Origin: Molossus alvarezi
Taxonomy: Eukaryota; Chordata; Mammalia; Chiroptera; Molossidae
DNA: 64,000 nucleotides
NCBI GenBank assembly: GCA_037176705.1
Contig: CM073888.1
Location: 44,770,810 to 44,834,809, forward strand
Direction: 5' to 3'
How positions within the stretch are numbered: the first letter of the stretch is position 1; every line of letters begins with the position of its first letter. The position numbers and the translations under genes are program-made. Positions 57,157 through 64,000 of the stretch are shown in pieces. Below the pieces are notes generated by a model that searched no databases, was not told where the DNA came from, and worked only from the letters and a program-made list of their open reading frames with translations.

Positions 57157-58461
57157 AATTAGACAGCTACTTGCAAAAAATGAAGCTAGAACACCAATTT
57201 ATACCATACACGAGAATAAACTCAAAATTAGTAAAAGACTTAAATGTAACTGGTGAATCCATAAAAATTCTAGAAGAAAATGTAGGCAACAAAATCTCAT
57301 ACATCATACGCAGCAGAATTTTCACCGATACAACAACACCCAAGGCAAGAGAAAAAAAGGAAAAAATGAACACATGGGACTACATCAAACTAAAAAGCTT
57401 CTGTACAGCAAAAGAAACAATCATCAAAACGGAAAGGGATCCCACTCTATGGGAGACCATAATTTCCAATGATGCATCAGATAAGGGGTTAATTTCCAAA
57501 ATATATAGAGTGCTCATACAACTCAACAAAAGTAAGACAAAGAACCCAATTAAAAAATGGGCAGAGGACCTGAATAGACACCTCTCCAAAAAGGATACAC
57601 AAATGGCCAAGAGACATATGAAGAATGCTCAACATCACTAATCATCAGAGAGATACAAATTAAAACAACTATGATGTATTACTTCATACCTGTCAGGATG
57701 GCCGCCATCAACAAATCATCAAACAACAAGTGTTGGCGAGGGTGTGGAGAAAAGGGGACTCTAGTACACTGCTGGTGGGAATGCAGACTGGTGCAGCCAC
57801 TATGGAAAACGCTATGGTGTTACCTCAGAAAATTAAAAATTGAACTGCCATTTGACCCAGTGATCCCACTTCTAGGCATATACCCTAAGAAACCTGAAAC
57901 ACCAATCAGAAAGAATATATGTACCCCTATGTTCATAGCAGCACTATTTACAATAGCTAAGATCTGGAAACAGCCTAAGTGTCCATTAGTAGATGAGTGG
58001 ATTAAAAAGCTGTGGTGCATATACATAATGAAATACTATGTAGCTGTAAGAAGGAAAGATCTCTTATCCTTTGAGATGGTATGGAAGGACCTGCAGAGTA
58101 TTGTGCTCAGCGAAACAACCCAAGCAGAGAAAGACAAATATCACATGATCTCACTTATTTGTAGAATATAATGAACTAAACAAACTGCTGAACAAAATTA
58201 ACCCAGAGACATGGGGGTGGGGTACAGACTGACAAGCCTCGGGGGGGGGGGGGTTTGTGAGGGAAAGGGGGGGGTGGTTTGTGAGGGAAGAGATAAACCA
58301 CAGAACTTACTCGCATGTGTGCATGACCAATGGACATAGACAATAAAGCTGGTGATGGGGTGGGGGGGAAGGGGAGGAAGATGTCAATAGGGGAAAAATG
58401 AGAAACATCTGTAACAAAAACAAATTAATAAATAAAAAATTTAAAATATATATATATATAA
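57157..58461 (+). mobile_element. 5'-truncated L1 with target duplication
   Basis: AAGAAATATTCCAGGCA (57140-57156) and AAGAAATATTCTAGGCA (58462-58478), 17 bp with one mismatch. The nick site TT/AAGAAA resembles the L1 endonuclease preference TT/AAAA. It holds the end of ORF2, a 3' UTR with poly-G runs (58241-58253 and 58267-58274), GAGAAACATCTGTAAC and an A-rich tail. It landed in an older L1-type repeat, whose sequence continues on both sides. Confidence 0.92.
57171..58171 (+). pseudogene. L1 ORF2 C-terminal fragment
   Basis: Two open pieces, 57171-57641 and 57671-58171, in different frames, so one shift near 57650. The first has the region downstream of the reverse transcriptase domain ([27 protein letters not shown]). 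The second has the cysteine-rich C-terminus ([16 protein letters not shown]) and the end of ORF2. Endonuclease and reverse transcriptase domains were lost by 5' truncation. Confidence 0.92.
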
Positions 58462-58594
58462 AAGAAATATTCTAGGCATAGAAAAATACAGACAATACAA
58501 GAAAAAATCTATTTTTAATACCCAGATTATATACACATTAACATTTTGCTGTATTTGCTTGGGTCTTTTTCTTTTTAAAGAAATAAAATGTCAC

Positions 58595-58839
58595 CCTGGC
58601 CAGTTTGGCTCAGCGGTTAGAGCGTCGGCCTGTGGTTCAGAGAGGCCCGGGTTCGGTTCCTGCTAGGGGCATGTACCTCGGTTGCAGTTTGTCCCCGGTC
58701 CCGGTTGGGGTTGTGCGGGTGGCAACCACTTGATGTGTCTCTCTCACATCGATGTTTCTCTCTCTCTCTCTTTCTCCCTCTCTCCCTCCCACTCTATCTG
58801 AAGGTAAATGCAAAAAATGTCCTTGGGTGAGGATAGAAA
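58595..58839 (+). repeat. Ves SINE form A
   Basis: Flanks AAAGAAATAAAATGTCAC (58577-58594) and AAAGAAATAAAATGCCAC (58840-58857), 18 bp with one mismatch. Confidence 0.95.
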
Positions 58840-58968
58840 AAAGAAATAAAATGCCACAGTTACAGTTAGCGATTGCTCCCTATTCTTCTTGCCTTCACTC
58901 TCTCAAATTTGGGGTGTAGCCTTCCCATCTCTCCTTTTTAGTTCTTTATCTTTTAAAGGAGACAAGTA

Positions 58969-59077
58969 CCCTTTCACATCGATGTTTCCCTCTCTCTCTC
59001 TTCCTCTCTCTCCCTCCTACTCTATCTGTACAAAAAATGGAAAAATGTCCTCGGATGAGGATTAAAAAAAAAAAAAA
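58969..59077 (+). repeat. 5'-truncated Ves SINE form A
   Basis: Perfect 16-bp duplication TTAAAGGAGACAAGTA at 58953-58968 and 59078-59093. The insert starts at CCCTTTCACATCGATG, so the tRNA-like head and the pol III promoter are missing. Confidence 0.95.
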
Positions 59078-59093
59078 TTAAAGGAGACAAGTA

Positions 59094-59484
59094 ATTATCA
59101 CTTGATGAGTGTTAGTGTTAATGTCAAGGCCTTTGAGGATCTGAAATAGAAGATGGCATGATTAAGTATCATAATGATCAAGGTCTTTTTCATCAGATAC
59201 GTGCTTTCCCTTGGCCAGTTATCAGAGTAATGAAGACATGCAGAAGCCTAAGATGAAATCTACTTAGACACAGACACCAAACTATGGGGTTCATGGAATT
59301 CTCACACCAGGTAGGATCTCTTGCATAAACTATTTTGGCTTGCTCCAGCAGGTCCTAGATATTTTGACAAATCTAGTCATGGAAAAGACAATTTATTTTT
59401 CTCCTCCACTTTGTCCTATACTCCTCGATAATAACCTCCGGGCTCACAGGCAGCATATCATTTTCTTGGGTACCGAAGATGTGC
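59094..59484. other. unassigned sequence
   Basis: No gene or named repeat seen. Confidence 0.4.
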
Positions 59485-59700
59485 CCAAATATGGAAATAG
59501 TATCCTTATATGTAATCATATAATTTTATTTGATTTAATCCCTGTAAGAACTCTTCAAGGTAAGTTTCCCCATTTTTGAGATGTGGAACTGAGGCTTAAC
59601 CAGGTGAGACAGTTCGCTGTGGGTCACACCATCTCAGCCTGCATTTCAACGTGGGCAGCCTGATTTCCAAGCTCACAAACGTAACCACCAAACACACTGC
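59485..59700 (-). repeat. MIR
   Basis: TTTAATCCCTGTAAGAACTC, TTCCCCATTTTTGAGATGTG, GGAACTGAGGCTTAACCAGG. Confidence 0.7.
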
Positions 59701-60689
59701 TTCCAGCTATCATACTGTTTATAGGAACAAAATGGAAGCAAGCAGAGCAACAGTCAGAGCCAAGGCACTGTGGCTGTCGGCACGGAAGAGACACCTTGCA
59801 CTAGTGCAGCTACCCCGCCGCGGGTCCAGCCCTAAGTACAGCCCTGACATGACCGACTCCCACCCGAGTTTGAGGTCGCAGGATTTCCCAGAGAAATTCG
59901 AGCACATGTCCTTTTTTTTTTTTTTTTTTTAAATCCATTTTAAAGCTCAACCTTTGGGACAGGTTCTGTGTGTTTAAATGTGAGAAAATGCCCTTTCTAA
60001 ATTATTGTAAGGGGAACAATTCAGTTATCATTTTGAAAACCTTATTTCTGCTTCTCTCTCTGTTTCTATTGATTCTACCCAGTGTTGACAGAGGAGAACA
60101 GAAGTTGGCGGGAATATGATGAGAGGGACTTTTTCAGCAGAAAATGCATGCATGCATGCAGACATACGTACATAATGAGAATAAGTCAGTTAGGATGATT
60201 CAAGTGGCTTCAACAATAAAGAATATATATTAAATCATAAAAAGGAGTCCTAATTAGGGCGGCTTCGGAGTTGGTTAATTCAAGGAATTAACCGATTCCT
60301 CACATTATGCGTTGCCATCTTTAGCCTGTCAGTTTTGTCCGTAAAATGGCTACCGAATTCCCAGGTGCCACACTGAAGCAAGACAAGGTCCTGTAGAAGA
60401 GACCATCTTTTTTTGTGAGTCTTTTTTAAGGCGAGGAAGCCACCCAGCGTACTTTCCCTTAGATCCGGCTGTGAGACCCGTTCAAGTCTAAAGCAAGGCC
60501 TCGCAAGGGGGATGGGACCCTGTCACTGACTGAAAATCAGGCCTTCCTGCTGGGATGGGAACTCCTTCCCTGGCAGGAGAGGACTCCTAAACAACGTGCT
60601 TGTTTGGTTAAAAGGAAGCGGGCAATGGATGTTGAGTATGCAACAGAGTCCAATATTTGGGGGGAGAAAGACTAATATTTTTTTGGTCC
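59701..60689. other. unassigned; poly-T run and possible old repeat
   Basis: Poly-T at 59911-59930 and a short (GCAT)n at 60148-60160. 60240-60560 resembles an old, widespread mammalian repeat that I cannot name. Confidence 0.35.
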
Positions 60690-60860
60690 TATGGATTCTC
60701 TTGCTTAACCCTTATAGTAAACATGTGAGAGTAAATGGGGACATTGTTATTCCCATCTTACTCATGATGAACCTAAGGAACAGAGAAGCTAATTAAATAG
60801 TTACAGGTCCCACAAGAGTGACAGTGTTATTCTAACTCAGGTCTACTTGACCTCCAAGGC
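60690..60860 (-). repeat. MIR
   Basis: CTTGCTTAACCCTTATAGTA, GGACATTGTTATTCCCATC, AAGGAACAGAGAAGC, GGTCTACTTGACCTCCAAGG. Confidence 0.7.
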
Positions 60861-61141
60861 CATTTTTCCCCCATATGACATAGGTATTAAAGTAACAGTT
60901 GTCTGTCAATATGACCTTCTTTATAATCTTCCTGATGAATTATCTTAGTTCCTAGTATATCGTAAGACTATTACCTACGATTATAGTTACACGAATGTAA
61001 TCATAGTATGCATGGTGTTTTATGACCAGCTTTAAAGAATACTTGCCTATCTCATGAGTCAAAATGTACCTTGTTTTCATAAGCCTTAATAATCTATTCT
61101 CTACCCAGGACCAAAGAGGTCCTTTAAAAATGTAAGTCAAA

Positions 61142-61395
61142 CCCTGGCCAGTTTGGCTCAGCGGTTAGAGCGTCAAACCGCCTGTGGACCAGAGAGTCCC
61201 AGGTTCAGTTCCCGCTAAGGGCTCATACCTTGGTTTCAGTTTGTCCCCGGCTCTAGTTGGGGTCGTGTGGGTGGCAACCACTTGATGCATCTCTCTCACG
61301 TTGATGTTTCTTTCTTCCTCCCTTTCTCCCTGAAGATAAATGCAAGAAAGTGTCCTCAGGTGAGGATAAAAATATAAATTAAAAAAAAAAAAAAA
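61142..61395 (+). repeat. Ves SINE form A
   Basis: Flanks GTAAGTCAAA at 61132-61141 and 61396-61405. Confidence 0.93.
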
Positions 61396-61587
61396 GTAAG
61401 TCAAATCATGTAATTCCTTTCCTTAAAATTTCCAGTGGTTTCTAATCTCAGAGTAAAAATCAAAATCAAAGTCCCTATAATTGCTTTTGAGGCATTATAG
61501 GAACAGTAACCTCTCCATCCCTTTTACCTTTCTGATAGTAATTTCTGCAACTCTCTTTTACACTCACCCACTTCAGACACACTGGCT

Positions 61588-61787
61588 GCTGCTTCTTTTT
61601 TTAAAACCCTCATCCAAGAATATGTTCACTGATTTCAGAGAGAAGAAGGGAGAGAGAAAAAGAGAGAGAGAGAGAGAGAGAGAAACATTGATCAGTTGCC
61701 TCCCATATGTGCCCCGACTGGGATAGAACCTGTGACCCTTTGGTGCTGAGGATGACACTCCAACAAACTGAGCGACCCAGCCAGGAC
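61588..61787 (-). repeat. Ves SINE form C-like
   Basis: Flanks CACACTGGCT at 61578-61587 and 61788-61797. Head complement has CTGAGCGACCCAGCCAGG; the tail has a form A-like CCTCATCCAAGAATATG, so it mixes features of two forms. Confidence 0.85.
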
Positions 61788-61963
61788 CACACTGGCTTCT
61801 TTGCTCTCACTTGAACAGAATAGCACACTGACGTCTCAGAGTCTTTGCACATGCTGTTTCCCCAAGGATATTTACATGGCCAGCTCTCTTCCCTCCTACA
61901 CATCTTTGCAAAGTTACTTTCTGGGTGAGAGCTTCAAAAACTAATCTATATAAAACATTCTTT

Positions 61964-62202
61964 TTTTGTCCTCACTCGAGGACATTTTTCCATTTTTTGT
62001 TCAGATAGAGTGGGTGGGAGAGAGAGGAAAAGATAGAGAGAAACATTGACGTGCAAGAGACACATCGAGTGGCTGCCACCTACACGACCAACCAGGGCCG
62101 GGGACAAACTGCAACCGAGGTACGAGCCCTTAGCAGGAACCAAACCCAGGTCTCTCTGGACTGCGGGCCGATGCTCTAACTGCTGAGCCAAACCAGCCAG
62201 GG
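61964..62202 (-). repeat. Ves SINE form A
   Basis: Perfect 18-bp duplication CTATATAAAACATTCTTT at 61946-61963 and 62203-62220. Confidence 0.95.
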
Positions 62203-62220
62203 CTATATAAAACATTCTTT

Positions 62221-62453
62221 AGCCCTGGCTGATTTGGCTCAGCGGGTGGAGCATCAGCCCACGGACCAGAGAGTCCCGGGTTCGGTTCCCACTAGGGGCA
62301 TGTACCTCTGTTGCAGTTTGTCCCAGGCTCCGGTTGGGGTCGTGTGGGTGGCGACCACTCGATGTGTCTCTCTCATGTCCATGTTTCTTTCTCTCTTCCT
62401 CCATCTCTCCCTCCTGCTCTATCTCAAGATATATGCAAAAATGCCCTTGGGTG
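62221..62453 (+). repeat. Ves SINE form A, first unit of a SINE pair
   Basis: Begins at the last base of the preceding copy's duplication and breaks off in its tail at ATGCCCTTGGGTG. Its missing tail (AGGATCAAAAA) appears at 62689, after the second unit. Confidence 0.9.
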
Positions 62454-62675
62454 GCCCTGGCTGGTTTTGCTCAGCGGTTAGAGCGTAGGCCTGAGGTCCA
62501 GAGAGACCCGGGTTCGGTTCCCGCTGGGGGCATGTACCTCAGTTGCACCTCGGTTGCAGTTTGTCCCCGGCCCTGGTTGGTCGTGGGGGTGGCAGCCGCT
62601 GGATGTGTCCCATTCACGTCGATGTTTCTCTCTCTCCTCCCAACCCCCCACTCTATCTGAACAAAAAATGGAAGG
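62454..62675 (+). repeat. Ves SINE form A, second unit of a SINE pair
   Basis: ATGCCCTTGGGTG stands on both sides (62441-62453 and 62676-62688). The unit ends at ACAAAAAATGGAAGG without its own final block. It has a small tandem duplication of the ACCTCRGTTGC block at about 62536-62560. Confidence 0.88.
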
Positions 62676-62779
62676 ATGCCCTTGGGTGAGGATCAAAAAC
62701 ATTCTCCATCTTTCCTCCATGGTTTATGTGAAAGTATTTATTACCTTCCAACATACTATATAATTCCCTTATTCCTTTT

Positions 62780-62915
62780 GCCTGTCTCCCTCTAACAAAC
62801 ATTAAAATATATGCCAAGGATTTTTGTTTATTTTGTCTGATGATGTATCCCTTGTGCTAAGATCAGTGTCTGGTAGATAGTGTGTGCTCAATAAGTATTT
62901 GTTGACTGAGTGACT
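62780..62915 (+). repeat. L2-like 3' end
   Basis: GTGTCTGGTAGATAGTGTGT, GCTCAATAAGTATTTGTTGA are typical of L2/MIR3 ends. Confidence 0.5.
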
Positions 62916-63166
62916 ATTTTAATGTATGAATTATTTATATTTTTATGTTATTTATTTTTCTCCTTTTATGAACTAATTGTCATATCCTTGGTTAATTTTC
63001 CATTAGGTATTCTAAGTTTTTAATGATTTGTATAAACTCTTTACGTTTTAAAGATATTAATTTTATGGCACATATTTCCCCTAGCTTTTCCCCCATTGTG
63101 TGTAGGTACGTGTGTGAAAAATATTTAAACTGTTACATAGTCAAATCTAGAAATATTTCCCCTTTT

Positions 63167-63378
63167 AAAAAAAAATGTGCTTTTATTTATTTTTTAGAGA
63201 GAGGAAGGGAGAGAGATAGACACATAGATGTGAGAGAGAAACAATGATTAGCTGCCTCCTGCACATCCCCCACGCCGGATCAAGCCCACAACCCAGGCAT
63301 GTGCTCTGACTGGGAATCAAACTTGGACCTCTCAGCCCATGGGACAACGCTCAATCCATTGAGCCACACTGAGAGGGC
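63167..63378 (-). repeat. Ves SINE form B
   Basis: Flanks AATATTTCCCCTTTT (63152-63166) and AATATTTCCCTTTTT (63379-63393). Confidence 0.92.
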
Positions 63379-63571
63379 AATATTTCCCTTTTTGATACTG
63401 TGTTTTATAAGGACAAGTTGACAAAAGAAAATTTTTTCTCCTAAATATTTTTAGTCAAAGGGTGAGCGGTGCCTAATTTTTTTCTACATTTATTATATTC
63501 AAATTTCTACTATTTGCAGATATGTACTACTTTAAAAAATCTGAATAAGATTAAGAATTTTTGATATGTGA

Positions 63572-63810
63572 CCTGGTCAATTTGGCTCAGCGGTTAGAGA
63601 GTCAGCCTGTGGACCCAGAGTCCCGGGTTCAGTTCCCGCTAAGGGCACATAACCTTGGTTGTGGTTTGTCCCTGCCCCGGTTGGGGTCGTGTGGGTGGCA
63701 ACCTCTCGATGTGTCTCTCTCATGTCGATGTTTCTCTCTCTCTCTCTTTCCCCCTCTCTCCCTCCTGTTGGATCTGAAGACAAATGCAAAAAAAAAGCTA
63801 AAAAAAATTT
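63572..63810 (+). repeat. Ves SINE form A
   Basis: Perfect 14-bp duplication TTTTTGATATGTGA at 63558-63571 and 63811-63824. Tail block reduced to GCAAAAAAAAAGC. Confidence 0.94.
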
Positions 63811-63824
63811 TTTTTGATATGTGA

Positions 63825-64000
63825 TTACACTTATACAATTATTTTTCTCCTGGGTGGTTTATCTGCTAAGCAAGAAGGGTAAACTGTTACTAAAGCCTCT
63901 CCTTTTACATTAATGTAAGGAAAATAATTTTATGTACAGGATGATTAAAATTATAAAACATTTGTGCTCATATTTGCATATGTTTATTAAGTTTTAAATA
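63825..64000. other. unassigned sequence at window end
   Basis: No feature seen. Confidence 0.4.

Overview
The window looks like nuclear DNA from a bat, most likely a vesper bat or close relative. About 55 insertions of tRNA-derived Ves-type SINEs lie in 64 kb, roughly one per 1.2 kb, mixed with L1 pieces, a HAL1 (half-L1) element, a Tigger DNA transposon, ERVL/MaLR remnants and old MIR copies. Most open reading frames that can be translated are SINE heads or transposon remains. I see no intact protein-coding gene, only one weak exon candidate (3528-3652). The window is therefore best read as intergenic or intronic DNA.

I use three working names for the SINEs. Form A has the tRNA-like head TTTGGCTCAGCGGTTAGAG and a tail ending GTCCTCGGGTGAGGA plus A-run, about 240 bp. 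Form B has TGTGGCTCAGTGGTTGAGC and ends AAAATCAATAAA, about 200 bp. Form C has TAGCTCAGTTGGTTAGAGC and carries AAATAAGTGGAACAA in its body, about 190 bp. All have a split pol III promoter (A box TGGCTCAGYGGTT, B box GGTTCRATTCC) and a pyrimidine-rich (TC)n block. Many keep target-site duplications (TSDs), which fix their borders.

Layout. 1-9.8 kb: SINEs, an MLT1-like LTR, L1M and MIR remains. 9.8-13.2 kb: L1-rich, with a 43-bp L1 insertion, a Ves-L1 chimera sharing one TSD, and a 0.9-kb L1 3' end. 13.2-15.9 kb: old repeats and SINEs. 16-25 kb: a layered block with an ERVL integrase-region remnant, a Tigger element with both termini and TA flanks, and a HAL1 with both ends and a perfect 16-bp TSD, each carrying or touching younger SINEs. 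25-33 kb: mostly unassigned sequence and a nested SINE pair. 33-38 kb: SINE cluster and old L1. 38.2-39.4 kb: a processed PRDX1 pseudogene split by a SINE. 39.6-57 kb: MIR, MaLR and SINEs, including internally deleted forms. 57.16-58.46 kb: a TSD-bounded 5'-truncated L1. 58.6-64 kb: more SINEs, with four insertions packed into 61.6-62.7 kb.

No host pathway or gene system is encoded here. The biology on view is L1-driven retrotransposition: L1 itself, the ORF1-only HAL1, SINEs, a processed mRNA copy, and aberrant products (template switching, extreme 5' truncation, head-only and body-deleted SINEs). No computation or database search was possible; family names are from recognition of sequence and are weaker for the ancient repeats.
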